A stretch of 64,000 nucleotides of DNA from an uncultured Owenweeksia sp. (GCA_937146805.1 CAKZRR010000052.1:1-64000), one strand, 5' to 3'; positions 34,196 through 44,593 are shown, counted from the stretch's first letter. Notes: generated by a model not told the origin, from the letters alone. Numbers and translations: made by a program.

Positions 34196-35542
34196 TTAGC
34201 CAAGTAATTCCAGCATTTTTTCTTCTACTGCCACGCTATCCCAAATAGTTTCAATTTGCGGCATAGCCATTACCTGCTCCATAATATCGTCCTGTCGTGC
34301 TCCTTCTTTTAGTGCATCGCTGTAGCGGAGATGGCTAAACGTTACCATGCTGTAAAGTGGTATCCACTTTTGTGGATGTTTTTTAGCAAAGTTATTTTCA
34401 ATCTTTTTACGAAGTAAAAAATCAGCATTTCCTGTAAGATCCCGCATCTCTACAAAGTTACGCATGGCTAAATCGGCAATAGCATCAGCATCTGGTTTAC
34501 GCTTGGTTTCAAAGGCTTTTAACAGTTGCTCCCAATCATCATCACTATGCGCATCCATCATTTCACTCAACACAGTACAATCCTCAAAACCGCTATTCAT
34601 ACCTTGTCCGTAAAACGGCACAATGGCGTGAGAAGCATCGCCTAGTAAGGCCACCTTACCATTTTTACTCCACGGAAAACAACGAATTATTACCAACGAA
34701 GAAATAGGGTTCTCTTCCCACTCCGCATCAAAATGAGGCATTAAGTCCAAGGCATCGCTAAAATGAGTTTCAAAAAACTGGCGCGCTTTTGTAAGTGTGT
34801 TTAAATGTTCAAAGGCATGTTTTCCTTCAAAAGCTAAAAACAATGTGCAGGTAAAAGTGCCATCTGGGTTTGGTAAGGCAATCAACATAAAATTACCACG
34901 TGGCCAAATATGCAGGGCCTCGCGTTCCAATTTATGACTACCATCCGCATTAGCGGGAATGCTTAATTCTTTGTAGCCGTGATCAATATATTGTTGCGAA
35001 TAATTAAAACGATCGCTCTTTTGAAAACTACTTCTAACGGCACTAAAAGCGCCATCGGTACCAAATATTAAATCGGCTTTAACCTGTGTTTTCTCATCGG
35101 TATCATACGATCGAAAATGCGCATTATTAAGCTTAAAATCAATGCCTTCACATTTTTGGTTAAAATGTAAATTCACATCTTCCAACTTCTCGGCTTCGGT
35201 CATTAGCAGCTCATTTAAACCACCTCTTGAAACCGAGTAAATAGCCTCCCCTTCTTTACCATAAGGTTGATGACTCAACTCGCCATTAGCGGCATGCATA
35301 ACCCTTCTATACATAGGTATGGCTACTTTTCGTACCTCATCACCAATCCCAACTCCTTCCAAAGCTTTCCAACCTCTATTGCTCAAAGCTAGATTTATAC
35401 TGCGGCCGCCATCAATAAGAGTTTTTCGCATATCGGGTCTGCGTTCGTACACATTTACAGTATGGCCGCGCTTACCCATATATAAAGCCCAAAGCGAACC
35501 AACCAGCCCAGCTCCTGCTATTACTACCTTTTTACTTTCCAT
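34196..35542 (-). CDS. kmo: Kynurenine 3-monooxygenase
   Basis: FAD-dependent hydroxylation of kynurenine to 3-hydroxykynurenine with NADPH and O2. 448 residues: N-terminal Rossmann FAD motif VVIAGAGLVGSLWALYMGKRGH, GGRSINLALSNRGW (substrate and FAD region specific to KMO), and GDASHAIVPFYGQGMNSGFED in the second FAD motif. The C-terminus (FLLRKKIENNFAKKHPQKWIPLYSMVTF) is the membrane-associating helix region of KMO. Starts 2 bp after kynureninase, forming an operon. Together they turn kynurenine into 3-hydroxyanthranilate, for NAD synthesis or tryptophan breakdown; the first and last enzymes are not in the window. Confidence 0.95.
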   Translation of the reverse strand: MESKKVVIAGAGLVGSLWALYMGKRGHTVNVYERRPDMRKTLIDGGRSINLALSNRGWKALEGVGIGDEVRKVAIPMYRRVMHAANGELSHQPYGKEGEAIYSVSRGGLNELLMTEAEKLEDVNLHFNQKCEGIDFKLNNAHFRSYDTDEKTQVKADLIFGTDGAFSAVRSSFQKSDRFNYSQQYIDHGYKELSIPANADGSHKLEREALHIWPRGNFMLIALPNPDGTFTCTLFLAFEGKHAFEHLNTLTKARQFFETHFSDALDLMPHFDAEWEENPISSLVIIRCFPWSKNGKVALLGDASHAIVPFYGQGMNSGFEDCTVLSEMMDAHSDDDWEQLLKAFETKRKPDADAIADLAMRNFVEMRDLTGNADFLLRKKIENNFAKKHPQKWIPLYSMVTFSHLRYSDALKEGARQDDIMEQVMAMPQIETIWDSVAVEEKMLELLG

Positions 35543-35544
35543 GT

Positions 35545-36822
35545 TTATTTTATCTCATTTAAACTTTGAATCATCAGCTCTCCGAAACGGAAAATATCTT
35601 CAAAATTATTGTACATCGGCACAGGCGCAATTCGTATAACATCTGGCTCACGCCAATCGGCCATCACGCCATTTTTAGAAAGATAATCGAAAACTTTTCT
35701 GCCCACTTTAGGCACTACTACCGAAATTTGTGAACCTCTTTGAACGGGATTAGTAGGCGTTAGTGATTTAACGGGCACGCCTGTAGCTGCCTTTACTTCA
35801 GCTAAAACAAAATCTAAATAAGCCGTTAAACGTTCCGATTTGGCTCTAAGCGCTTCCATACCCGCTTTGTCAAAAAGCTCTAAACTAGCCAACAGCGGCA
35901 CCATAGCAAAAACGGGTGCATTGCTCAATTGCCAAGCCTCTGCCGTTGGTATCGGCACAAAATCCTCAGGCATTACAAAGCGCGTTCTTTTATCATGACC
36001 CCACCAACCTTCAAAACGCGGTATTTCTGGTTTATCATGATGCTTTTCGTGTACAAACACACCACTAACACCGCCAGGACCACTGTTTAAATATTTATAT
36101 CCGCACCAAGCGGCAAAATCCACATCCCAATCGTGCAGTTTTAAGATTACATTACCCGCAGCATGGGCTAAATCCCAACCTACCATAGCGCCAATTTCTT
36201 TTCCCTTTCGGGTGATGGCTTCGAGGTTAAAAAGCTGTCCGGTATAATAGTTAACACCTCCTAACATTACCAAGGCTATCTCATCGGCATGGGTATCCAG
36301 CACCTCCAAAACCTGATCCTCGCTAATCAACTCTGTTATAGGATCGGGTTCTATTTCAATAAGGTTACTGGCATCCAAACCATGAAACCGCAACTGACTG
36401 CGCAAAGCATATTGATCAGAAGGAAAGGCTTTACCCTCACACACTATTTTTACCCGTTTGCCCGCTGGCCTGTAAAAACTAGCCATCATTAAATGAAGAT
36501 TGGTAGTTAAACCATTCATGGCCACCACCTCCGTTTTTTTAGCGCCTACAATTTTGGCCAGGCTATCAGTAAAAAACTCATGGTAATGCAACCATGGCCT
36601 GCGGCTTTCCACATGTCCTTCTACACCAAAGGTGCCCCAGTCATCAAATTCTTCGTTAGCATATTGTCTTGCTTTTTTTGCCTGTAACCCAAGTGAGTTA
36701 CCTGTAAAATACACGCAATTAGTTCCTTTAAACTGTGGAAAAACAAACTCTTTTCTAAACTCCTTTAAAGGATCTGACTCATCTGCCTTTAAGGCAAATT
36801 CTTTGGTAAATTGATACTCCAT
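35545..36822 (-). CDS. kynU: Kynureninase
   Basis: PLP-dependent hydrolysis of 3-hydroxykynurenine to 3-hydroxyanthranilate plus alanine. 425 residues, typical length. Seen: FTGNSLGLQ near the N-terminus, MNGLTTNLHLMMASFYRP, GVNYYTGQLF, VGWDLAHAAGNV, and WCGYKYLNSGPGG with the PLP-binding Lys (FAAWCGYKYLN). Also RFEGWWGHDKRTRF, characteristic of kynureninases. First gene of the kynU-kmo pair. The 80 bp upstream hold a weak TACTTTTA in the -7 position and no full promoter that I can assign. Confidence 0.95.
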   Translation of the reverse strand: MEYQFTKEFALKADESDPLKEFRKEFVFPQFKGTNCVYFTGNSLGLQAKKARQYANEEFDDWGTFGVEGHVESRRPWLHYHEFFTDSLAKIVGAKKTEVVAMNGLTTNLHLMMASFYRPAGKRVKIVCEGKAFPSDQYALRSQLRFHGLDASNLIEIEPDPITELISEDQVLEVLDTHADEIALVMLGGVNYYTGQLFNLEAITRKGKEIGAMVGWDLAHAAGNVILKLHDWDVDFAAWCGYKYLNSGPGGVSGVFVHEKHHDKPEIPRFEGWWGHDKRTRFVMPEDFVPIPTAEAWQLSNAPVFAMVPLLASLELFDKAGMEALRAKSERLTAYLDFVLAEVKAATGVPVKSLTPTNPVQRGSQISVVVPKVGRKVFDYLSKNGVMADWREPDVIRIAPVPMYNNFEDIFRFGELMIQSLNEIK

Positions 36823-36902
36823 ATTTGTACTAAAAATTGCTGGAGGGCGAAGTTAAGGATTGAAACGACCTATAAAAGTAAGAAAGCGGAAAAGCCTCTT
36901 AT

Positions 36903-37760
36903 TTAAATCCATTGAAAAATAATATACAAACCCGCTCCATAAATCGGGATGCCTTCAATCCAAAAAGAGAAATAGGTTTCGTGTTTAGCTAGGTGCACTT
37001 GCCTAATAAGCCAATAGCCTATTTCTACAGCCATAAAAAGAGCCAGTGCCTGCGGTAAGTTGCCCTCAAAAATAAAATAGCGAAGAACAATCCAAATTTG
37101 ATACATCAATAAAAAAAACAAAGCCAGTTGCTTGGCTTTATAAGTACCTAAAACTTGTGGAATAGTACGCATCTCGCTGTCATCATAGGCTAAGTCACGC
37201 ATATCAAAAGGTATCACCAAAGCCAAAATAAAAAAACTTCGCATTACAAATTCAATCCAATGTGCCCAAGTTATTCTATCAAACAATACAACAGGAACCA
37301 ACGTGCTAACGTAGCTCCAGCACACCGCAATTAAAAACATTTTCAATCCTGGAAAAGTGCGTAGAGAAGTAAAACCATGAAAGGCCTTTTTAAAACTTAA
37401 AGGATAAATTAACGAGACTAATGCAGGAACGGCAAAAACTACCGGTAAGCGCCAATCCCAAATTTGTAGTAAAAAATAAAAAGCCGCAGCACCAAAAAAC
37501 AAGGTGAAAAACCACACGGCATTTCGATGACGAACAATCCAAGCTTTAAAGCTAAAATCGTTTCGCAAATCGTACTTGCGTGCCTGCACCAAGCGCATAT
37601 AATTGTACAAAAAGGTAGTAGTGCAAGCAACAAAGCCATAAAAATACAAAGCATTGGCGTGATGCACTCCAATAGTAAGGTAACACAACGAAGCCACCGC
37701 AACACCCACCCACATGTTGCTGTAAACCAAAATCTTAATAACGGATGATAAACCTTTCAA
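36903..37760 (-). CDS. UbiA-superfamily integral membrane protein
   Basis: 285 residues with about eight transmembrane helices. The second Asp-rich motif is present (IPFDMRDLAYDDSEMRTIP), and the first is represented by YNYMRLVQARKYDLRND rather than the NDxxDxxxD of UbiA prenyltransferases. The superfamily makes quinones, haem O and similar lipids; here the altered first motif leaves the reaction open. It lies 80 bp upstream of kynU on the same strand and may be co-transcribed, and diverges from gcvP. Confidence 0.7.
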   Translation of the reverse strand: MKGLSSVIKILVYSNMWVGVAVASLCYLTIGVHHANALYFYGFVACTTTFLYNYMRLVQARKYDLRNDFSFKAWIVRHRNAVWFFTLFFGAAAFYFLLQIWDWRLPVVFAVPALVSLIYPLSFKKAFHGFTSLRTFPGLKMFLIAVCWSYVSTLVPVVLFDRITWAHWIEFVMRSFFILALVIPFDMRDLAYDDSEMRTIPQVLGTYKAKQLALFFLLMYQIWIVLRYFIFEGNLPQALALFMAVEIGYWLIRQVHLAKHETYFSFWIEGIPIYGAGLYIIFQWI

Positions 37761-37794
37761 AAGATGAAAATGAAATTAAAAAATTGCTAGTGCC

Positions 37795-37830
37795 TTGACA
37801 AAATTTTAAGCCGTGTAATATGTACTTTTG
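37795..37830 (+). promoter_or_regulatory. Promoter of gcvP
   Basis: TTGACA at 37795-37800 and TACTTTTG (TAnnTTTG) at 37823-37830 with a 22-bp spacer. Leader of about 25 bases to the ATG. It fits the Bacteroidota sigma-ABfr consensus. Confidence 0.7.
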
Positions 37831-37861
37831 CCGTTCAAAAATCTAAAAATAAAGCATAGCT

Positions 37862-40726
37862 ATGACAACGGATTCATTTGCTTATAGACATATTGGCCCA
37901 CGTGCTGCCGACCATTCAAAAATGTTGGAGGCCGTTGGCGCCCAATCTATGGAACAATTAATTGCCGAAACCATTCCTGCGGACATCCGCATGGAAGGAG
38001 ATTTAAAATTGAGTCCGGCAATGAGTGAGCACGAATTTTTAGGCCATATTAGAAACATAGCGCGTAAAAACAAGGTATTTAAAAGTTACATAGGGCTAGG
38101 TTACCACCCTACTATTTTGCCTGGTGTGGTGCAACGAAACATATTAGAAAACCCAGGTTGGTACACGGCCTACACGCCTTACCAAGCCGAAATTGCACAA
38201 GGTAGATTAGAAGCCTTGCTGAACTATCAAACAATGGTTACCGACCTTTGTGGGTTGCCTATTGCCAATGCCAGTTTACTTGACGAGGCTACCGCTGCCG
38301 CTGAAGCTATGGCCATGTTTTTTGCCTCACGCCCGCGCGCTAAGAAGAAAGCGAATGCTTCCAAGTTTTTTGTTTCAATGCACTGCTTACCACAAAACAT
38401 TGAGCTGCTGCGCACCCGAGCCGAGCCATTAGGAATAGAACTTACGGTTGGCGATCACCGCGAATTTACTTTTAGCGAGGAATACTTTGGCGCCTTATTG
38501 CAGTACCCTGCAGCCGAAGGTGAAGTTTTTGACTACACACAATTTGTGGCAAACGCCAAAGAACATGAAGTACAAATTGCCGTGGCCGCTGATATTTTAA
38601 GCCTTGTTTTATTAAGTCCTCCGGGCGAATGGGGAGCCGATGCTGTAGTTGGCACCACTCAAAGAATGGGAATACCTTTAGGGTTTGGCGGACCCCATGC
38701 TGCTTTCTTTGCTACCAAAGAAGAATACAAGAGAGCCATACCAGGACGTATTATTGGTTTAACCAAAGATATTGACGGTAACCCTGCTATGCGAATGGCT
38801 TTGCAAACGCGTGAGCAACACATTAAACGCGAAAAGGCAACTTCAAATATTTGTACCGCACAGGTTTTACTAGCGGTAATGGCTGGCATGTATGCTGTTT
38901 ACCATGGCCCAAATGGCTTGTTAAACATCTCCGCAAAAATTCATCATTCGGCTGTAACTCTTGCCAGTACATTAAAAAAATTAGGCTTTGATCAATTAAA
39001 CGAGTTCTTCTTTGATACGCTAAAAATTGAAACAGGAGACGTTAATACCGAACTGATAAAATCCATCGCACTGGAGCGTGAGCTGAATTTTAATTACATC
39101 AGCAATCACGAAATTGGAATTAGTCTTAACGAAACCACTACTGTGGGAGACGTTAATGAAATTGTAAGTGCATTTGCCAAAGCCAAAGAGCTAAGCACCG
39201 AAAAAGTGGAAAAATTGCTAGAGGTAAAAGCCTTTCCAGAAAATTTAAAAAGGAGCAGCCGCTTTTTGCAGCAAGACATTTTTAATCGCTACCACAGCGA
39301 AACTGAAATGATGCGTTACATGAAAAAGCTAGAACGCAAGGATCTTTCACTAAATCATTCTATGATTCCGTTGGGAAGTTGCACCATGAAATTAAATGCC
39401 GCTACCGAGATGATTCCTTTAAGCTGGCCTCTTTTTGCCAATATTCATCCTTTTGCGCCAAGCGATCAAACGGGAGGATACACAGAAATGATTGCCGACC
39501 TAGAAAGAGATTTAAGTGAAATTACGGGATTTCATGCAGTATCGTTGCAACCTAACTCAGGTGCGCAAGGTGAGTACGCTGGTTTATTAACTATTAGAGC
39601 CTATCACCAATCTAGAGGAGAAGGGCATCGAAACATTACGCTTATACCGAGTTCGGCACACGGGACTAATCCCGCTAGCGCTATTATGGCTGGGATGAAA
39701 GTGGTAGTGGTAAAGTGCGATGAAAAAGGAAACATTGATGTATCCGACTTAAAAGCCAAGGCAGAATTGCATCAAGAGAATCTTTCTGCCCTAATGCTCA
39801 CTTACCCAAGCACCCACGGGGTGTTTGAAGAATCGGTAAAAGAAATTACAAGTGTAATTCACCAGCATGGCGGCCAAATATATATGGATGGTGCCAATAT
39901 GAATGCCCAGGTGGGACTAACCAGCCCAGGTAACATTGGCGCTGATGTTTGCCATCTTAATTTGCATAAAACGTTTGCCATACCGCACGGTGGTGGCGGG
40001 CCAGGAATGGGGCCTATTGGTGTGGCTAAGCATTTAGCTCCTTTTTTACCAGGACACCCGCTAGTATCAACGGGAGGATCAAGTGCCATTAGTCCAGTAT
40101 CAGCCGCTCCGTTTGGTAGTGGCCTTATCCTTATTATTAGTTATGGTTATGTAAAAATGCTAGGAGCCAAGGGACTTCGTCAGTCTACCGAGTTTGCCAT
40201 TTTAAACGCCAATTATATTAAGAGCCAATTAGAATCTAGATTTGAGATTCTGTACACCAATAAAAACAACCGTGTAGCCCATGAAATGATTGTAGACTGC
40301 CGTATGTTTAAAAAGGAAAGTGGAATCGAAGTAGTGGATATTGCCAAGAGATTGATGGATTACGGGTATCATGCCCCAACGGTTTCGTTTCCGGTAGCCG
40401 GTACTATTATGATTGAGCCTACCGAAAGCGAAAGCACGGATGAACTAGACCGATTTTGTGAAGCGTTGCTTAGCATTCGTAGCGAGATTGACGGCATTGC
40501 CAATGGAGATTTTGACCATGAAAACAACCCGCTTAAAAATGCACCCCATACAATGGGTATGTTAACGGCTGATGAATGGACATTACCTTATAACAGACAA
40601 ACAGCGGCATTTCCACTTGATTATGTTCACGAGAACAAATTTTGGCCCAGCTCACGTAGAGCAGATGATGCCCATGGAGATCGCAACTTAATTTGTACTT
40701 GCGAACCGATGGAATCCTATTCATAG
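37862..40726 (+). CDS. gcvP: Glycine dehydrogenase (decarboxylating), P protein
   Basis: PLP-dependent decarboxylase of the glycine cleavage system, passing the aminomethyl group to lipoyl-H protein. 954 residues, the fused single-chain form. Two homologous halves: N-terminal ([54 protein letters not shown]) and C-terminal ([49 protein letters not shown]). PLP-Lys is K703 in [21 protein letters not shown]. Monocistronic by position, with its own promoter and terminator. Confidence 0.97.
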   Translation: MTTDSFAYRHIGPRAADHSKMLEAVGAQSMEQLIAETIPADIRMEGDLKLSPAMSEHEFLGHIRNIARKNKVFKSYIGLGYHPTILPGVVQRNILENPGWYTAYTPYQAEIAQGRLEALLNYQTMVTDLCGLPIANASLLDEATAAAEAMAMFFASRPRAKKKANASKFFVSMHCLPQNIELLRTRAEPLGIELTVGDHREFTFSEEYFGALLQYPAAEGEVFDYTQFVANAKEHEVQIAVAADILSLVLLSPPGEWGADAVVGTTQRMGIPLGFGGPHAAFFATKEEYKRAIPGRIIGLTKDIDGNPAMRMALQTREQHIKREKATSNICTAQVLLAVMAGMYAVYHGPNGLLNISAKIHHSAVTLASTLKKLGFDQLNEFFFDTLKIETGDVNTELIKSIALERELNFNYISNHEIGISLNETTTVGDVNEIVSAFAKAKELSTEKVEKLLEVKAFPENLKRSSRFLQQDIFNRYHSETEMMRYMKKLERKDLSLNHSMIPLGSCTMKLNAATEMIPLSWPLFANIHPFAPSDQTGGYTEMIADLERDLSEITGFHAVSLQPNSGAQGEYAGLLTIRAYHQSRGEGHRNITLIPSSAHGTNPASAIMAGMKVVVVKCDEKGNIDVSDLKAKAELHQENLSALMLTYPSTHGVFEESVKEITSVIHQHGGQIYMDGANMNAQVGLTSPGNIGADVCHLNLHKTFAIPHGGGGPGMGPIGVAKHLAPFLPGHPLVSTGGSSAISPVSAAPFGSGLILIISYGYVKMLGAKGLRQSTEFAILNANYIKSQLESRFEILYTNKNNRVAHEMIVDCRMFKKESGIEVVDIAKRLMDYGYHAPTVSFPVAGTIMIEPTESESTDELDRFCEALLSIRSEIDGIANGDFDHENNPLKNAPHTMGMLTADEWTLPYNRQTAAFPLDYVHENKFWPSSRRADDAHGDRNLICTCEPMESYS

Positions 40727-40750
40727 GAGTTGAAACCTATTTTTTTTATG

Positions 40751-40783
40751 AGAGCGATTGCACAGATGCAGTCGCTCTTTTTT
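40751..40783 (+). terminator. Terminator of gcvP
   Basis: AGAGCGATTGC (40751-40761) pairs with GCAGTCGCTCT (40768-40778), one mismatch, followed by a T6 run. Confidence 0.85.
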
Positions 40784-40899
40784 AGTTAGAGCATAGTCAG
40801 AAATAAATACCTCTATCCTTTAAAAAAGCAATTACTATGCGTGAATAGTAAATACAACACTATAAAACACCCTGATAATCAACTAGTAGCAATAAAAAT

Positions 40900-40949
40900 T
40901 TTGTGATTCATTCCAGTTATGTTAAATTTGACCCTCTTAATTTTAAGAG
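40900..40949 (+). promoter_or_regulatory. Promoter and 5' hairpin of the first tandem T9SS gene
   Basis: TTTG (40900-40903), 19-bp spacer, TAAATTTG (40923-40930): a complete Bacteroidota promoter. Right at the predicted mRNA 5' end, CTCTTAA-TT-TTAAGAG (40934-40949) can form a perfect 7-bp hairpin, which may stabilise the message. Leader about 37 bases. Confidence 0.75.
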
Positions 40950-40972
40950 AAATTTAACGTTTAATACAAATT

Positions 40973-42259
40973 ATGAAAAAAGTTCTACTAGCCCTATCAG
41001 TAGTTGTTGGATTTGGAGCCATGGCGCAAAATGCCGCTTCAGACAATCTACACCCAATTTCAGCCAAAGATTTGGCCAAATTGCAAAACGCACAAGCCCA
41101 AAAGCAGGTGCAAAACGTAAAAGCTAAAGCTGCCGGAGGCCCAGTTAGCCAGCGTGTAAGTCATACCGACATTGCCGTAGATCAGTTTGGCACCTCTCTT
41201 CAAACTTACATCTCTCCAATTTTTCAGGACAGTACAGTAATGGAAGATTTTGGAACTCCTGCCAATGTTGATGGCTTTGGTTTCGGTGCTACTTTTGATA
41301 TTCGCACCCCGGTATTTAGCTTATTAGGTCAAGATTATTTTGCAGATGTGGACACTTATATGGTGGACACCATTTACACAGCAGGATTTTATGAGTATGT
41401 AAACTCAAGTACAGCTGGTGATAGTTTAATCGTAGACATTGTATGGGGAGACCCTACAGCTTCTATGTTTAATGATGCCTATGCTTTTCCTGCAGGAACG
41501 TGGACCAACCAACCAACGCAAGCTCCTTTATTAGCATTGGAGTGGAACGCAAGTGCTAACCACGGTTTTGCTGGTAGTGTTGCTTGGGGAAATAAAATCA
41601 CCCTAAAAAAGGCATTAGTTGCTAATGACACTAATACAACTTACCATAAATTTTGGCCATCAACACCTATTACTGTTGGCCCAGGAGAAGTGATTGGAAT
41701 GCTGTTACGCTACAAATCTGGTGAGTCTTATTCTCCAGGTGCAATTTACTTTGCTGGTTCAGGAGGTACAACTACCCCAACTATGAACAGTTTTAGGGTT
41801 GCTATTTCGGGTCCTGCCAACCAATCTGATGACAACAACTACTTTATGGAAGAATTTTCATTAGGTACTAAGTCTTTTGGAATGAGCGGCCCACAATTAA
41901 GCGAACGTTACGATACGCAATTTCCTATTTCTCACACACCACAAGGAACACAAGGTGCTCTTTTTGATGTTTGGGTACATGGAAACTCAACCGTTGGTTT
42001 GAATGAAAACAATGTAAATAGCAACGTTAACATTTACCCTAACCCAACTAACGGCAATATAAATTTAGCTATTACTCAAGGTGGTAATTACCAAATTGAA
42101 GTAGTTAACATGGTTGGTCAAGTAGTATCTACGGAGACTGTTTCTGTTAACGCTAGCGAAACATTGAATAGAGATTTCTCTAATCTTAACAAAGGAATTT
42201 ATCTTGTTAATGTTTCAACAGACAACGTTTCAAACACCATTAAGCTTACTATTCAGTAG
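40973..42259 (+). CDS. T9SS-secreted protein, tandem paralogue 1
   Basis: 428 residues; signal peptide MKKVLLALSVVVGFGAMAQ, an N-terminal helical region rich in Ala/Lys/Gln (AKDLAKLQNAQAQKQVQNVKAKA), a beta-rich central domain of unknown family (residues about 60-345) and the type A sorting domain (VNIYPNPTNGNINLAITQGGNYQIEVVNMVGQVV to the end). Roughly two-thirds identical to the next gene, including the signal peptide and the SGGTTTPTMNSFRV motif. It has a full promoter with a 5' hairpin and a strong terminator, suggesting high expression. Probably secreted in quantity; role unknown. Confidence 0.85.
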   Translation: MKKVLLALSVVVGFGAMAQNAASDNLHPISAKDLAKLQNAQAQKQVQNVKAKAAGGPVSQRVSHTDIAVDQFGTSLQTYISPIFQDSTVMEDFGTPANVDGFGFGATFDIRTPVFSLLGQDYFADVDTYMVDTIYTAGFYEYVNSSTAGDSLIVDIVWGDPTASMFNDAYAFPAGTWTNQPTQAPLLALEWNASANHGFAGSVAWGNKITLKKALVANDTNTTYHKFWPSTPITVGPGEVIGMLLRYKSGESYSPGAIYFAGSGGTTTPTMNSFRVAISGPANQSDDNNYFMEEFSLGTKSFGMSGPQLSERYDTQFPISHTPQGTQGALFDVWVHGNSTVGLNENNVNSNVNIYPNPTNGNINLAITQGGNYQIEVVNMVGQVVSTETVSVNASETLNRDFSNLNKGIYLVNVSTDNVSNTIKLTIQ

Positions 42260-42283
42260 GACTTAAAATTTTGAATAAATTAA

Positions 42284-42322
42284 AATCCCATTAAGGCCAT
42301 GCCTTGGTGGGATTTTTTTTTT
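42284..42322 (+). terminator. Terminator of T9SS paralogue 1
   Basis: AATCCCATTAAGGC (42284-42297), loop CAT, GCCTTGGTGGGATT (42301-42314), with two mismatches, followed by about ten T. The end of the T-tract overlaps the -33 element of the next promoter. Confidence 0.88.
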
Positions 42323-42348
42323 GTTTAAACCAATTATATCTAACTTTG
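42320..42348 (+). promoter_or_regulatory. Promoter of T9SS paralogue 2
   Basis: TTTG (42320-42323), 17-bp spacer, TAACTTTG (42341-42348) match the Bacteroidota consensus. The leader is about 80 bases. The -33 element is made by the T-tract of the preceding terminator. Confidence 0.7.
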
Positions 42349-42434
42349 CAGATAATTAATATGAAGAGTTTTAATTGAATGCTTGGCATTTAAGTGAAAC
42401 TTAATTCTAAAATAACGTAACACAAAAACACATT

Positions 42435-43724
42435 ATGAAAAAAGTTTTACTAGCCCTTTCAGTATTAGTAGGGTTTGGAGCTGCTGCTCAAAATCAATCA
42501 TCAAATGACAGCAGAATTCCCGCCTCAGCTAAAATTACTGCTAAGCTACAAGCAGAGCAGGCAAAAAAACAAGCACTAAACCTAAAAGCTAAAGCAGCTG
42601 GTGGTATTATTAGCCAACGCATGAGCCACACAGATGTAGCTGTAGATCAGTTTGGAACGTTGCTTTCCAACTATATCGCTCCTATTTTTCAAGATAGTAC
42701 GGTAAGCCAAGATTTTGGAACACCAGCCCCTATTAGCCGTTATGCTTATGGTGCTACCTTTGATCTTACATCTCCTGTCTTCTCTTTGATTGGTCAAGAT
42801 TTGTTTGATGCGGGCGATACCTATTATATCGACACGGTTTATGTTGGGGGTATTTACGACATGGTAAACCCTACTTCGGCCAACGACAGTTTAATCGTAG
42901 ATGTTGTTTTTGGAGACCCTGCCGGAGCCAACTTCGTTGATAACTGGGGTTTCCCAGCTAACACTTGGACAAACCAACCTACTAGAGCTAACTTTTTAGC
43001 GATGGACTGGACAGGTAATCCTGCTCAAGGTTTTCAAGGAAACGTAAATGCCGGAAACAGCATTACAGTGAAAAAGGGGTTAGTTGCCAATGACACCAAC
43101 AATGTATATCACAAATTTGCTATGCCGGCTGCTGTTAAAATCAACCCAGGTCAGGCTTTTGGTTTCTTGGTGCGTTACAAATCAGGTGAAACCTTCTTGC
43201 CAGGAGCCATTTACTTTTCAGGCTCTGGTGGTACAACTACAGCTACCATGAACAGTTTTAGAGTTTTAACTTCAGGTTCTGCTTCATCAAGTGATGATAA
43301 TGCTTACTTTTTTGAAGAGTTTTCTCTAGGTACACCTTCAAATGGTTTTTCAGGCCCGCAACTATCAACTTCTCGTTACGATATTACTAGACCTACATCT
43401 CACTCTCCACAAGGAGGATCAGGCGCATACTTTGATGTATGGGCACACGGTAACTCTACTTTTGAATTGAATGAGAATACCAACAACAATGTGAAAATTT
43501 ACCCTAACCCAACTACGGGTAGCGTAAATTTAGCTTTGGCTCAGGGTGGTAACTACCAAATTGAGGTAGTAAACATGATTGGCCAAGTGGTATACAGTGA
43601 AACTGTTTCTATCAATGGTAACGAAACATTAAACAGAGATTTCTCAGAACTTAACAAAGGTATTTACCTTGTTAATGTATCTAGCGACAATTTCTCAAAT
43701 ACTACTAAGCTTACTATCCAGTAA
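42435..43724 (+). CDS. T9SS-secreted protein, tandem paralogue 2
   Basis: 429 residues, the same layout as the gene before it: signal peptide MKKVLLALSVLVGFGAAAQ, helical linker (AKITAKLQAEQAKKQALN), central beta domain and type A sorting domain (VKIYPNPTTGSVNLALAQGGNYQIEVVNMIGQVV). Central domains differ most around residues 95-130 and 160-200, so they may bind different partners. Separate promoter and terminator show that the two copies are expressed independently. The pair arose by tandem duplication. Confidence 0.85.
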   Translation: MKKVLLALSVLVGFGAAAQNQSSNDSRIPASAKITAKLQAEQAKKQALNLKAKAAGGIISQRMSHTDVAVDQFGTLLSNYIAPIFQDSTVSQDFGTPAPISRYAYGATFDLTSPVFSLIGQDLFDAGDTYYIDTVYVGGIYDMVNPTSANDSLIVDVVFGDPAGANFVDNWGFPANTWTNQPTRANFLAMDWTGNPAQGFQGNVNAGNSITVKKGLVANDTNNVYHKFAMPAAVKINPGQAFGFLVRYKSGETFLPGAIYFSGSGGTTTATMNSFRVLTSGSASSSDDNAYFFEEFSLGTPSNGFSGPQLSTSRYDITRPTSHSPQGGSGAYFDVWAHGNSTFELNENTNNNVKIYPNPTTGSVNLALAQGGNYQIEVVNMIGQVVYSETVSINGNETLNRDFSELNKGIYLVNVSSDNFSNTTKLTIQ

Positions 43725-43740
43725 GACTTTAGACTGTACC

Positions 43741-43781
43741 AAAAAAAAGGGGTTGTAGCAATGCTACAACCCCTTTTTTTT
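43741..43781. terminator. Strong bidirectional terminator
   Basis: Perfect 19-bp inverted repeat: AAAAAAAAGGGGTTGTAGC (43741-43759), loop AAT, and its full complement (43763-43781). With A8 on one side and T8 on the other it serves both the T9SS gene and the converging mlaF-type gene. Confidence 0.92.
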
Positions 43782-43840
43782 ATTTTCAATACTATTATCT
43801 AGAGCTTCTTAGCTGAAACAAACATTCACATCAAAGCTAT

Positions 43841-44593
43841 CTAAAGTTTAGCTTTAATCTTTCTGAACAAAGCCGAAGAAAAAACAAAATCATTGATAGC
43901 CTCATTGCTACTCGTTAAAATATCCTCGCTACTCCCTTCCCATGCCTTTCTACCTTCTTTAATAAAGATGATTTGATCTCCAATCTCCATTACCGAGTTC
44001 ATATCATGGGTATTTATCACGGTGGTCATATTATATTCTTCGGTAATTTCTTGAATCAGTCTATCAATTACAATAGCCGTTTTAGGGTCTAAGCCCGAAT
44101 TAGGTTCATCGCAAAAAAGATACTTCGGATTTAACACCATAGCTCTAGCAATAGCTACCCTTTTTTGCATTCCACCACTCAATTCAGCCGGAAACTTTTT
44201 ATTTACACCATCTAAGTTAACCCGCTTAAGACAAAAATTAGCTCTATCCAACATTTCATCCTTAGGCATCTTTCCAAACATTCCTAGAGCAAAGGTTACA
44301 TTATCCTCAATACTTATTGAATCAAACAAAGCATTGCCCTGAAATACCATCCCCATTTCGGTACGAAGCTCTTTTTTGGCATCATCATCCATTTCTGCCA
44401 GCTTACGACCATCGTATTCAATTTCGCCTTTATCTACCTCATGTAAACCCACTAAACTCTTTAAAAACACAGTTTTACCAGAGCCCGATTGCCCAATCAC
44501 TAAATTAGTTTTGCCTTGTAAAAATGTTGCTGAGATACCTTTTAAAACCGATTGATCTCCAAAGCTTTTATGAATTTCTCTAACCTCAATCAT
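43841..44593 (-). CDS. ABC transporter ATPase of the Mla type
   Basis: 250 residues; ATPase that powers a MlaE-type phospholipid or hydrophobic-substrate transporter at the inner membrane. Walker A GQSGSGKTVFLKSLVG, Q-loop MGMVFQGNALFDS, signature LSGGMQKRVAIARAM, Walker B YLFCDEPNSGLDP and switch His NTHDMNSV are all intact. It overlaps the permease gene by one base. Homologous to MlaF of E. coli; an MlaD-like partner is not in the window. Confidence 0.92.
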   Translation of the reverse strand: MIEVREIHKSFGDQSVLKGISATFLQGKTNLVIGQSGSGKTVFLKSLVGLHEVDKGEIEYDGRKLAEMDDDAKKELRTEMGMVFQGNALFDSISIEDNVTFALGMFGKMPKDEMLDRANFCLKRVNLDGVNKKFPAELSGGMQKRVAIARAMVLNPKYLFCDEPNSGLDPKTAIVIDRLIQEITEEYNMTTVINTHDMNSVMEIGDQIIFIKEGRKAWEGSSEDILTSSNEAINDFVFSSALFRKIKAKL

